Origin: Bacteroidota bacterium
Lineage (GTDB): Bacteria > Bacteroidota > Bacteroidia > Chitinophagales > Chitinophagaceae
Reading direction: 5' to 3'
DNA: 34,942 nucleotides
Assembly: GCA_013286315.1 (NCBI GenBank)
Contig: JABDFX010000011.1
Coordinates: 16,670-51,611, forward strand
The notes below the pieces were generated by a model. The model ran no database searches and was not told where the DNA came from. It saw only the letters and a program-made list of their open reading frames with translations. This document shows, in pieces, positions 18,026-26,689 of the stretch (the first letter of the stretch is position 1; each line of letters begins with the position of its first letter). The position numbers were made by a program, and so were the translations under genes.

Positions 18026-19897
18026 TTAAAGATATTTCTTCTTTAAATCCCTAAACCTCTTATCGTCCTGCAGTGATCCCAATAACGTATCGTGGTCCAC
18101 AAAACTTCTTTTCAATGCATTTGTCTTAAAAGATCTTTCAAACCATTCCAGAGACGTCTCCATATTTCCTTGTAAGTAAATACAACTCGCCATGCTATAG
18201 AGAATATACCCATTAGATGAATCACTTCGAAAAGATTTGATCAGGTAGCTATAGGAAGAATCGTACTTACCTACGTTCATATAAATATTGCCCATTACAT
18301 AATTAATTGAAGCCGGCGTTTCATTCGGCTGAAATGCAATAAATTTCCAGTAATTCTCCAAAGCTGAGTCGTAATGACCGATGCCGGAGGTAATATTTGT
18401 TGGGCTAAGACCTTTTTGACGGGCAAGAATAAGATCATTGGCAGCGCTTTGAATCTTGTACATTTCGATTCTGGCCATGCCACGATTATAGTATGAATAA
18501 GGATTATTGCTATCCAAACCAATAGCACGCGTGAAATAATCTTCGGCGCCTGAATAATCCCTCTTTTGTATATACAATACTCCTTTTTCAACATTCAGTC
18601 TTGATTTGGAAACCGGATCGATATTAGTTAGAGATAGCGCAAGATCAATGTCTTTTATGGCCTGGTCCGGATTCCCGCTGAGCATGTGAAGATTCGCCAT
18701 TGCCTCGTACACAGATAGTTCGGTCGAATCTTTTGCCAGGTAAATTCTGTATTCGGTAAGCGCTTCAAGATTCCTGTTCATGCGTGTATACAAATCTGCC
18801 CGTAACCGAATTGCTTCTATATTATTATTGTCATATTTGTACGATTTAGCGTAGTCGTTGAGAGCCTTATTGTAGTTCTCGATTTGCTCGTTATAAGACC
18901 TTGTCAACCGTCCCATCTTGTCAAAGCATTTTGCCCTGCCTAAATAATAATCTGAATTGGAATAATCAGAATTAGATTCGGGCTTTTTGAGCAAAGCTGA
19001 GTATCCCCTAACAGCATCCTTATAATATCCTGCCCTGTATTTCTCTTCCAGATCAGCAAGTATCCGGATGTAAGTATTCAGTTCCTTTATCCTGGCTTCA
19101 TAAATATCTCTTTTCTCTGGCGTGAGGTCTATGACCTTTGAGTATAATAGAATAGCTGCCTGGTAATTTCTTTTGTTTTCTTCCAAACGAGCCTGATCTG
19201 TATACCGGCTGATTTTGTCCTCCGGGTCCATGGTTTCATCGGCATGCCCGTACGAATTGGTTTGCGTGGGTGCACTTGCTATGGTGATATTATCGGAAAT
19301 ATCATGAACGGTATCGGCCGGATTGAAGAAACCGATTCTTGAAATATATAGAAGCCATTTATTGTTAGCGCTTCTCTTTATATAAATCTCTGCTACCCTG
19401 TTGGCTGGCTTGTAGGGGGTAGATGGATTCGACAGGCAAATATTTTTAAAAAAAGAAGTGAAATAGACATTTATGTAAATATTCTGTTTGCCTCTTTTAA
19501 CACTGGAAGTTCTGACATTGCTGAAGTATACAGAATTTGAATCACTCTTTCCATAGTAGGTATTAAAAGCATTCAGATACTGAATAACGGGTACATCGGG
19601 AGAATTAGTAGAATTTGAGTAATCAGGACTGCTGATATCATCAGCAATGGCAATCTGATCATTCAGAAATATCCGTTTGTCACTATCTTCAACACTCTGA
19701 ATGATCAACCCCTTAATATCGGTACTTTCAGCGCCCGTATAGGAAATCGTGTTGAGCAGGTTGTTCAGATATCTTTCTATTGTAATTTCCGATTTTGCTT
19801 TGATAACCTTCACGTCGTTCATAGTGATAGCATCCTGGGCATAGCACATAAAAGCCAGGCAATGGAAACCAACAGAGAAAATAATTACCCTAAACAT
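18026..19897 (-). CDS. Exported TPR-repeat protein, part of the adhesin/PorP gene run
   Basis: A 623-residue protein with a signal peptide (MFRVIIFSVGFHCLAFMCYAQ). The first about 190 residues hold a beta-rich domain (VYFSNVRTSS, NIYINVYFTSFF, KWLLYISRIGFF) of unknown fold. From about 225 to the end come tandem tetratricopeptide repeats, for example NYQAAILLYSKVIDL, YSGAEDYFTRAIGLDSNNPYSY and METSLEWFERSFK. TPRs bind partner proteins, so a periplasmic scaffold is plausible. I chose ATG 19897, which starts the signal peptide directly. A GTG at 19906 would add three residues. It follows two other exported unknowns and PorP in one run, suggesting a role around the secreted adhesin. No enzymatic motif is seen. 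Confidence 0.85.
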   Translation of the reverse strand: MFRVIIFSVGFHCLAFMCYAQDAITMNDVKVIKAKSEITIERYLNNLLNTISYTGAESTDIKGLIIQSVEDSDKRIFLNDQIAIADDISSPDYSNSTNSPDVPVIQYLNAFNTYYGKSDSNSVYFSNVRTSSVKRGKQNIYINVYFTSFFKNICLSNPSTPYKPANRVAEIYIKRSANNKWLLYISRIGFFNPADTVHDISDNITIASAPTQTNSYGHADETMDPEDKISRYTDQARLEENKRNYQAAILLYSKVIDLTPEKRDIYEARIKELNTYIRILADLEEKYRAGYYKDAVRGYSALLKKPESNSDYSNSDYYLGRAKCFDKMGRLTRSYNEQIENYNKALNDYAKSYKYDNNNIEAIRLRADLYTRMNRNLEALTEYRIYLAKDSTELSVYEAMANLHMLSGNPDQAIKDIDLALSLTNIDPVSKSRLNVEKGVLYIQKRDYSGAEDYFTRAIGLDSNNPYSYYNRGMARIEMYKIQSAANDLILARQKGLSPTNITSGIGHYDSALENYWKFIAFQPNETPASINYVMGNIYMNVGKYDSSYSYLIKSFRSDSSNGYILYSMASCIYLQGNMETSLEWFERSFKTNALKRSFVDHDTLLGSLQDDKRFRDLKKKYL

Positions 19898-19937
19898 CCG
19901 AATCACGGTTTTATCGTTCAGTCAGAACCTTTGTACT

Positions 19938-20798
19938 TTAGTTACCATTTAATAATTTGTTTCTATAGTTATCCATCTCGAACGAAGAAACTCTTTGCAT
20001 TTGATTAATAAGCCAGCCTGAGTTCATCGTCTCCCGCGGGAAATTCTCCACAGCAAATATCCATTTGTCTGCCAGCAAAAAATGATATTTTATTTTGATA
20101 ACATCCAGAAATTCAATTTCACGATTCAAAATAGCATTGTATAATTCCAGCATATGGGACCTTTTAAAATAAAAGGTTTCAAAGTAACTGGATAAATTCT
20201 CTTTGTCTTCAAAAGCTCTCTTTAATGAAACAAAATTTGTTCCGTGGCTGGTCGGGCTGATGATTTTTGTTTTAATTTTACTTTGAGGCATTTCTGTTAC
20301 ATCTATTTTTGATTTTAGTGTGCTGGATCCCACGGCGACAATCATCCATTTAGATCCTTTGTTCTGGGCCGTTTCAATTTTCATGATGATCGGAATTACA
20401 ATAGAAGAAGCATTGTATTTGAATTTACAAGTCAGTTCAGCGTACCAGTTGCCTCCGTAAAAATTGAGATAAATGGGTTTTTTCTTCCTGGTAACATCTG
20501 AGATAAACTTACTCACCATTACACTGTCCAATGACCTGTTTTCATCGTTAAACAAACTCCGGATCAATCGTTGCCTGTCGATATTGAATTTGATATGATG
20601 GGCTTTGTAAACGCCTCTCAGGAATGAGCCCGGTGCGTCATTAAACCGCTCAAAAAATTCATCTATTTCCTTAACCTCGTAAATAAAATGCTTGTCCTTG
20701 GCACGGTCGTTATTTGAATACACCTGACTGAAGAGGCGATGTTGGCAAATAAGAAAGAAAATAAAAATCCAAATCTTCAAAACATAAGTCTTTACCAT
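19938..20798 (-). CDS. Hypothetical exported protein in the adhesin/PorP gene run
   Basis: A 286-residue protein with a signal peptide (IWIFIFFLICQHRLFSQ). The mature part begins with EVKEIDEFFERFN and contains a central beta-rich stretch (PIYLNFYGGNWYAELTCKFKY, then KWMIVAVGSS). The second half has SLKRAFEDKENLSSYFETF and a helical C-terminus. No catalytic motif, lipobox or membrane anchor is evident. I do not recognise a named family; the mixed helix/sheet pattern could be NTF2-like, but that is a guess. The gene sits 13 bases after the upstream small exported gene and 40 before the TPR gene, all in the same direction, so it belongs with the PorP cluster. Confidence 0.75.
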   Translation of the reverse strand: MVKTYVLKIWIFIFFLICQHRLFSQVYSNNDRAKDKHFIYEVKEIDEFFERFNDAPGSFLRGVYKAHHIKFNIDRQRLIRSLFNDENRSLDSVMVSKFISDVTRKKKPIYLNFYGGNWYAELTCKFKYNASSIVIPIIMKIETAQNKGSKWMIVAVGSSTLKSKIDVTEMPQSKIKTKIISPTSHGTNFVSLKRAFEDKENLSSYFETFYFKRSHMLELYNAILNREIEFLDVIKIKYHFLLADKWIFAVENFPRETMNSGWLINQMQRVSSFEMDNYRNKLLNGN

Positions 20799-20811
20799 AT
20801 TAAAAATGCGA

Positions 20812-21222
20812 TTACGGTTTTGGGTTTTTCGTGCCCACTACCTCAACATCAGATAACATCACATCCCACTGCTGGACGACATTACCACGGAGATTTCTTT
20901 CATAAACAACCAACTGGACCTCGGTCGTTTTTTTTGTTTCATCAACATACACTACATGTCCATCACGGTAACCCCGGAAAGTCTGCTCAAAGCTGACCAA
21001 TCCATAATACTTGCCATCGGCTCCTTTACGAATATTGCTAACGTAATCCACGTGGGAAAAAGTGATGAGAATGCCATCGTATGGAAGATTTCTGAGTTTC
21101 TCCAGAAAATCCCGAACCCGCAGGTGTTTCTTTTCATTGCTATGGGCAGACGAAGTTGTTTTATCGAACGAGTATAAAATCAGCGAAATAAATAAAGGAA
21201 TCATCGTCAAAAAATACCGCAT
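20812..21222 (-). CDS. Small hypothetical exported protein in the adhesin/PorP gene run
   Basis: A 136-residue protein starting with a hydrophobic signal or anchor segment (YFLTMIPLFISLILYSF). The mature part has RVRDFLEKLRNLPY and then alternating beta strands: GKYYGLVSFEQTFRGY, HVVYVDETKKTTEVQLVVYE and VMLSDVEVVG. The pattern suggests a small beta domain. I do not know the family and assign no function. It lies 44 bases downstream of PorP/SprF and 13 bases upstream of the next unknown gene, so it is probably cotranscribed with them. Confidence 0.75.
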   Translation of the reverse strand: MRYFLTMIPLFISLILYSFDKTTSSAHSNEKKHLRVRDFLEKLRNLPYDGILITFSHVDYVSNIRKGADGKYYGLVSFEQTFRGYRDGHVVYVDETKKTTEVQLVVYERNLRGNVVQQWDVMLSDVEVVGTKNPKP

Positions 21223-21266
21223 ATAAATTTTTTTTTGTTGTTAATTCCCTTCGTGTGTTTATAAAT

Positions 21267-22313
21267 TTATTTTTGAGAAACCTCTTTACTTTTTTTTCTC
21301 CATATGAATCCAATGACTATTTCATGTGTACCATTGCTGACCGTGTTCAATGGCGTGGTGGTATAATCATAAGAATAGCCGAGATTAATCGTGCTGCTGA
21401 TGTTGACTCCTAACAGCGCAGCATAGCCCACTTTATAGCGATATGAGAATCCCAGCCAGATCAAATTTTGGTATTCTATTTTAGCATTCACGTCGACTCC
21501 AATGGGCAGGGGCTGTACATAACTGACCATGACGGAGGGCAGAATGGTGATGTTATCACCTGCTGATATCTTATAACCGGCAGTAAAAAACGTGTGTGGA
21601 ATCAATTTCCCCTTGAGCAAAGTTACTCCGTTTGATGTTGTTGAATCACTGACGGAATTTATGGGAACGGGAACAATTTGCTGGGCAGACAATCCCAAAA
21701 AAAAATTTGTATTCGATAACCAGAGACCGGCATTCACATCCGGCTCCAGCTTGTTCAGATAACCGCTCTCCAATACAGCAGGATCGACAGGATTAGCCTG
21801 ACCGAAATCTACCGCGTTTACGTCAACGTTTACTTCCTGTACACCCAGGGAAACGCCCATACTTAAAGTGGTTTTATGGCCCACAGGAATGTGATATGCG
21901 TATGAGCCATAGGCGGCAATTCGATTCAGGGGGCCTGTTTTATCATTTAAGATCGAAAAGCCAAGTCCGGAATGAGCCGGCGGAGCGCTATACTCCGTCA
22001 AGGATTGTTTTGCATCGGATTGCTTGGTCCGGACATCTGCGACCGTGACAGGTGTTTCGTAGTCATATTGTGTTTTTCCAAGTGGAGCATTAACAGTAAG
22101 ATACAGCGTTGTAGGTCCGCCTTGTAAACCAACCCACTGATTGCGATAACTGACTTTAAGGTCCCAGTAATTTTGTATCCCCGCAAGTGCGGGGTTCAGG
22201 ATGAAATTGTTCAGAATATATTGGGTATAATAAGGTTGTTGCTGGGCAGATACGCAACCCATGATTAAAAAACAAACGCAAATGATTAGAAATTTCTTTC
22301 CCGGCATGATCAT
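21267..22313 (-). CDS. PorP/SprF family type IX secretion outer-membrane protein
   Basis: About 348 residues. A signal peptide (MPGKKFLIICVCFLIMGCVSAQ) is followed by QPYYTQYILNNFILNPALAG, the diagnostic N-terminus of the PorP/SprF family. Alternating beta strands of a predicted outer-membrane barrel follow, ending in IVIGFIWR. In Flavobacterium johnsoniae SprF is needed for secretion of the adhesin SprB, and sprF-like genes commonly sit next to genes for type B (CHU_C) substrates, exactly as here. The start is uncertain. A GTG at 22331 would overlap the adhesin stop (GTGA), while ATG codons at 22313 and 22307 place the signal peptide better. Either way the two genes are tightly linked and should be cotranscribed. 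Confidence 0.93.
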   Translation of the reverse strand: MIMPGKKFLIICVCFLIMGCVSAQQQPYYTQYILNNFILNPALAGIQNYWDLKVSYRNQWVGLQGGPTTLYLTVNAPLGKTQYDYETPVTVADVRTKQSDAKQSLTEYSAPPAHSGLGFSILNDKTGPLNRIAAYGSYAYHIPVGHKTTLSMGVSLGVQEVNVDVNAVDFGQANPVDPAVLESGYLNKLEPDVNAGLWLSNTNFFLGLSAQQIVPVPINSVSDSTTSNGVTLLKGKLIPHTFFTAGYKISAGDNITILPSVMVSYVQPLPIGVDVNAKIEYQNLIWLGFSYRYKVGYAALLGVNISSTINLGYSYDYTTTPLNTVSNGTHEIVIGFIWRKKSKEVSQK

Positions 22314-22327
22314 TATTAATTTATCCG

Positions 22328-25300
22328 TCACTTAAATATGGTAACAGAACCTGCTATTTTCTTTTCATTATTTTTTGGATCGATGATATAGTAATATGTT
22401 GCCATTGGAAGAGGGCTGCCATTCAATGTCCCATCCCAGTTTTTGTTATTATTTTCTGAATGAAAAACGAGCTGACCATACCTGTTGTACACATCTACGG
22501 TTGCCCCAGGGAAAGCTGAAAGATTGGTGATAACCCAGGTATCATTGATGCCGTCACCATTTGGTGAAAAAGCATTGGGCACCAATATTTTTGATGTCCC
22601 CCCTGTCACAGTAATCTTGATGCTCCCGCTGGCTTCACATTTATTGTCATCAGTAATATTCAACGTATAAACCGTAGTAGAAGATGGGTTTGCAATGGGA
22701 TCTTCGATTGTCGCATCATTCAAACCAGTGGTTGGCATCCATTGATAAGAGACTATATTACCCGTTACCAGGACGTTCAGGGTAATACTTGCCCCGGGAG
22801 CAATGGTTAGATCCGGTCCCATGGTCAGGGTGGGAAGAGGGTTGACCACTATAGTTATCTGTGAAGATGTGCCACACTGTCCCGCCGCCGGAGTAAAGGT
22901 ATATAACGCACTGCCGGCATCTACGGTGCTGATAGAAGCAGGGCTCCAGGTTCCGTTGATTCCTTCCACCGACTTTGTCGGTAGCATCGGCGCTGACGCA
23001 TTCTGGCAAAATGAGTCTGTAATTGTTGGAAAAGTTGGCGAGACGCTGGTAGCGATTGTAATTTTTAAAGAAACCGAAGTTGCGCAGTTGCCTGCGGATG
23101 ACGGTGTAAATGTGTAAGTCGTAGTTCCAAGAACAGATGTAGTAATACTGGCCGGGCTCCATGTTCCGATAATTCCTTCATTCGAGGTTGTCGGCAGCGC
23201 CGGTGCTGTGGCATGCTGGCAATATGAATTTGCTATTGTTGGAAAAGATGGTGTAAGGCTGCTAACAATTGCAATGCTTAAAGAAACAGGAGATGAGCAA
23301 GTGCCCGTAGATGATGGTGTAAATAGGTAGGTCTCCGTTCCAAGAGCGGATGTATTAATGCTGGCCGGACTCCAGGTTCCGGTGATTCCTTCATTTGACG
23401 TAGGCGGCAGGACCGGCACTGTGGCATTCTGGCAATATGAATCTGCAATTGTTGGAAAAGTTGGTAAGATGCTGCGAACGATTGTAATATTTACAGAAAC
23501 CGGAATTGAACAGGTGCCCACAGTTGTTGGTGTAAATTTGTAAGTCGAAACTCCAATGACAGATGTATTGATACTGGCCGGACTCCAGGTTCCGGTAACG
23601 CCTTCAATCGATGTTGTCGGTAGGGGCGGCGCTGTGGTATTCTGGCAATATGAATTCGCTATTGTTGGAAAAGTGGGTGATATGCTGCCAACGATTGTAA
23701 TGCTTAAAGAAACCGGGGTCGAGCAAGTACCCGCGGATGGTGTAAATTGGTATGCCGAAGTTCCAATGACAGATGTATTTATACTGGCCGGACTCCATGT
23801 ACCTGCAATTCCTTCCTTCGATGTTGGTGGCAGTACCGTCGCAGTCGAATTTTGACAAAGCGGCCCGATTGGATTAAATGTCGGTGTAATCGCCGCATTT
23901 ACTTTTAATACAATAACATTTGATGTATCGGAGCCGCCTGCACACGGCCCGGTGGCGGATGCGACGCAGCGCACTGCGTCATTGTTGACAAAACTGCTAC
24001 CGCTATATGACGCGCTGTTCGTACCAACCTTATTGCCATTTAATAGCCATTGATAAGTGGGTGAATTTCCTGCGTTGGAAGCTGTTGCAGTAAAGTTGAC
24101 CAGGGTGCCTGTGCAAATATTTATTGCCGAAGAAGATATCGTTACTGTCGGAGAAAGAGACGGATTGATAACAATTGTCGTGCTGGCAGTGTCCGAAGTA
24201 CAACCATTTGCATTGGTGGCTACGGCGATCCAGGTTCCGGCATAAGCAGCAGTAACATTGTTAAAAACAGCCGAATTGGCGTACTGCCCGCCCAGCCCTG
24301 AGCCCGGTTTTTCTATTAAATATGTTGTACCCGGTACGGACGGTACGGATAATATAAGCTGACCCCCGGTACATACGGGACTGTTTGAGGTGAATGTTGG
24401 CGCAGGCAGTTTAGAGAGCACATTCACATTTATTGATTTTGTTATTGGACCGCCGCCGCCCGGACATGTATCGTTAACCTGAACTGAATATACAGTATTG
24501 GTATTAGGATTAACCATGATTACTGAATCACCATTGAATTGTGGTAGTCCCTGCCATACGAAGTTGTAAGGAGCCACACCAAAGAATCCTCTGGCCGTCA
24601 GGGTAACCGGAGCGCCTGCGCAACTACTTTGCGGCGAAGCAGTCAGGGAAGCAGAGTCAAGGGTTCGGCCCACTAAGGTTATCGTTAAATCTTTGGATGC
24701 TCCAATACATGATCCATCACAACCAACAGGGCCATTACACTTTCTAAAGAAATTAAAAGTAAAAGGAATATTTTGGGCACCGCAAACCGGACTTGGAAAA
24801 CAGCCGGCCACACTGGCTCCGTTATTCAATAGTATGCTTTGATTTGGAAAATTCTGCGGTCCGGTACCGGCAGCAGTGCCTACCCATTTTTGAGAGGTAC
24901 ACCCACTATTTATTGTGAATGAAAAAGCTCCGTCCTGGCCAACACAGGGAGCGTTTGCAGTAAATTCAAATGAAAACATTGCATCAATAATAGTTGCCTG
25001 AGTCGGTGCGGGTACTATAAAATTGTATTTACAGGCAGTATCCAGGCTGCAATCCTGGTTCGAATGAGATCCGTTAATCGTGTCCTTCTTCAGCACAGCC
25101 ATGCTCTGCACCAGGGGATCAATTACTACATCGCCGGTCCTAAGCTGAGCATTTAGGAAATCGCTATGAATGGCCAGTGTCAATTTATTATGATCAAGAT
25201 AATACGGAATGAACTGGTAGGTTGAAGATGGATTTTCCTTCTGGTACATGACCCCTTCCTTTATGTGAAAAACGGTCAATGCCGTCACACGAAAATCAGC

Positions 25301-26074
25301 AGATGAGACCAAACCATTTCCAGGGAGTCCATTTGAGAAAGTGAAATTGCCGGTATGCCCGTTCAAAAACGAATCTCTGAATAGCAGCGTTTTATAGGTG
25401 GAAAATTTGTTCGCATGTACTATAAAATTGGTTTTAATTGATCCTCTCGATACTTTCATTTCTGCGTCGATACTCGGAAAAATATTTTTAATCGCGATTC
25501 CATCATCCCCTGCTGTATAATGTGTCCAATCCGCGGTGGCTAATAATGTTCTGGTGCTCCCATTTTCTCCATACAATTTCCAATTGTTGAAATAAGTCCG
25601 GCCATCAGGAGTATTGAAATAGGATGATTTTCTTTTAATATCAAAACCCATCGGATCTTCCTGATTCGATGCTTCATAAAGTAATGGGCCCTTTGGACTA
25701 AGCCGGGTGTCAATGGTAATCCATTGTCCGTTCTTTTTGAAGTGCATGGGGCTTGATGACCGCTGAGAATAAAAAATTGACGGAGTGTCTTTATTTATAT
25801 AGAATTTGGAATCTATCGTCCTTTTTTCAAAAAGTTCAACCGCATTCCTATTGGGACTGTATTCATCACCAAAATTTGCGTCGTGATGGCGCATGAAAGC
25901 CTTGTTTCTTGCCATCCATAATTTACCACGGTTTGTATATTTTCTTGTGAAGCTGGTAAAGTTATTTTTTATAACAGACTTCTGCTGACGACCATCCTGG
26001 GCCCATAAGGCAGAACCATTTACAAGTGCGATGAATTCCACCAATATAAATACAATTATGAAAGAACCTTTCAT
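22328..26074 (-). CDS. Large repeat-rich adhesin-like protein with type IX secretion (CHU_C, type B) C-terminus
   Basis: A secreted or cell-surface protein of 1248 residues. I chose ATG 26074 because it begins the signal peptide (MKGSFIIVFILVEF...ALWAQ). An upstream in-frame ATG at 26185 would add 37 polar residues in front. Residues of about 27-400 form a unique domain with DDGIAIKNIFPSIDAEMKVS, a pattern found near the N-terminus of other Bacteroidota surface proteins. Ig/PKD-like domains rich in Cys and Thr follow. Residues about 732-1080 are five tandem repeats of about 70 residues (TFPTIANSYCQ...EGITGTWSPASINTS...FTP...C). The end, about 1155-1248, is a CHU_C gliding-motility-associated domain (VPNAFSPNGDGINDTW, VDVYNRYGQLVF, NWDGTLNG, GSVTIFK). 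It heads a run with PorP/SprF. Ligand unknown. Confidence 0.92.
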   Translation of the reverse strand: MKGSFIIVFILVEFIALVNGSALWAQDGRQQKSVIKNNFTSFTRKYTNRGKLWMARNKAFMRHHDANFGDEYSPNRNAVELFEKRTIDSKFYINKDTPSIFYSQRSSSPMHFKKNGQWITIDTRLSPKGPLLYEASNQEDPMGFDIKRKSSYFNTPDGRTYFNNWKLYGENGSTRTLLATADWTHYTAGDDGIAIKNIFPSIDAEMKVSRGSIKTNFIVHANKFSTYKTLLFRDSFLNGHTGNFTFSNGLPGNGLVSSADFRVTALTVFHIKEGVMYQKENPSSTYQFIPYYLDHNKLTLAIHSDFLNAQLRTGDVVIDPLVQSMAVLKKDTINGSHSNQDCSLDTACKYNFIVPAPTQATIIDAMFSFEFTANAPCVGQDGAFSFTINSGCTSQKWVGTAAGTGPQNFPNQSILLNNGASVAGCFPSPVCGAQNIPFTFNFFRKCNGPVGCDGSCIGASKDLTITLVGRTLDSASLTASPQSSCAGAPVTLTARGFFGVAPYNFVWQGLPQFNGDSVIMVNPNTNTVYSVQVNDTCPGGGGPITKSINVNVLSKLPAPTFTSNSPVCTGGQLILSVPSVPGTTYLIEKPGSGLGGQYANSAVFNNVTAAYAGTWIAVATNANGCTSDTASTTIVINPSLSPTVTISSSAINICTGTLVNFTATASNAGNSPTYQWLLNGNKVGTNSASYSGSSFVNNDAVRCVASATGPCAGGSDTSNVIVLKVNAAITPTFNPIGPLCQNSTATVLPPTSKEGIAGTWSPASINTSVIGTSAYQFTPSAGTCSTPVSLSITIVGSISPTFPTIANSYCQNTTAPPLPTTSIEGVTGTWSPASINTSVIGVSTYKFTPTTVGTCSIPVSVNITIVRSILPTFPTIADSYCQNATVPVLPPTSNEGITGTWSPASINTSALGTETYLFTPSSTGTCSSPVSLSIAIVSSLTPSFPTIANSYCQHATAPALPTTSNEGIIGTWSPASITTSVLGTTTYTFTPSSAGNCATSVSLKITIATSVSPTFPTITDSFCQNASAPMLPTKSVEGINGTWSPASISTVDAGSALYTFTPAAGQCGTSSQITIVVNPLPTLTMGPDLTIAPGASITLNVLVTGNIVSYQWMPTTGLNDATIEDPIANPSSTTVYTLNITDDNKCEASGSIKITVTGGTSKILVPNAFSPNGDGINDTWVITNLSAFPGATVDVYNRYGQLVFHSENNNKNWDGTLNGSPLPMATYYYIIDPKNNEKKIAGSVTIFK
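22834..23880 (-). repeat. Five in-frame tandem repeats of about 210 bp in the adhesin gene
   Basis: Each copy encodes about 70 residues with conserved CQN...LP.TS.EG..GTWSPASI.TS...Y.FTP...C and strand-turn-strand spacing. Stretches such as the DNA for the SYCQ segment are close to identical in three of the copies (near 23219, 23431 and 23645). The first and last copies are more diverged, as expected for central expansion by unequal crossing-over. Confidence 0.85.
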
Positions 26075-26688
26075 TTGAATCACGTTCTTCTTATTTGTAG
26101 ACTGGTCAAACGAGGCTACTGTAATGTTTTGTACCAAAGAAAATGGGTCATTAAGAATTGGATTTTTATTCCTTCCAGATATCATAAATCTTTTAGAAGC
26201 AGAAATAATTTTTTAACCAGGAAAGTATCTGTTAATTTTTAAAGGATCCGCTATAAAGCTATTGAGGTTATTTTTCCCCATTTAAATTACGCGTCCTCTC
26301 CCAAACTTAACAACGAAGAGAGAAGACTTTAAAAAGTAATGATGAAGAAATACTTCAAAAGTTAAGCCATGAGCCTGAAGATACAATTTTTGCAAATTAC
26401 AATGAAAGATTTCCCGCTTTTGACAAAGACAACCTGACAGAATTCGGTCATATTTTACAAGAGCGGCCATTATCAGCTTATAACCATAAAATGGTGCGCG
26501 AATGACCAGGCGCGGAGATTGTCTAAGGCCTAAAACTAATTTAAGATTAAAAATTGTAAATATTACTTCCACTTCTTTTAATGAATGACAAGATAATTTC
26601 AAAAATGCAGCCTGTCGTAATTAATTTCGCTTGCGATTATACAACCTTAGGCACATTGCACAAGAAATGGTTTTAGGCTTTAGGCTTT
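26075..26688. other. Intergenic region between the diverging adhesin and epimerase genes
   Basis: About 600 bases between the adhesin start (minus) and epimerase start (plus). It should carry promoters for both, but no perfect TAnnTTTG element was found. It holds a 64-codon start-less open frame (26311-26505) and a GGCTTTA heptamer array directly before the epimerase. I see no RNA gene or mobile element. Confidence 0.5.
26311..26505 (+). pseudogene. Possible coding remnant without a start codon
   Basis: A plus-strand frame of 64 codons between two stops. It reads KSNDEEILQKLSHEPED, then NYNERFPAFDKDNLTEFGH, then AYNHKMVRE. The residue composition looks like a real soluble protein (Glu, Asp, Lys, Leu rich) rather than a random frame, but there is no start codon near its beginning. 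It may be the tail of a lost gene. I do not recognise the family and chance is possible. Confidence 0.25.
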
Positions 26689-26689
26689 A
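26669..26689. repeat. Period-7 tandem array (GGCTTTA type) at the epimerase start
   Basis: Three units (GGTTTTA, GGCTTTA, GGCTTTA) end at 26689, so the last A of the array is the first base of the epimerase ATG. It uses the same unit as the array at 11014-11042. Confidence 0.75.

Noticed and set aside
26282-26602. 106-codon minus-strand ORF
   Set aside because: Composition rich in Leu, Phe, Cys and His without domain pattern; it is the opposite strand of a more protein-like plus frame, so it is probably a shadow.
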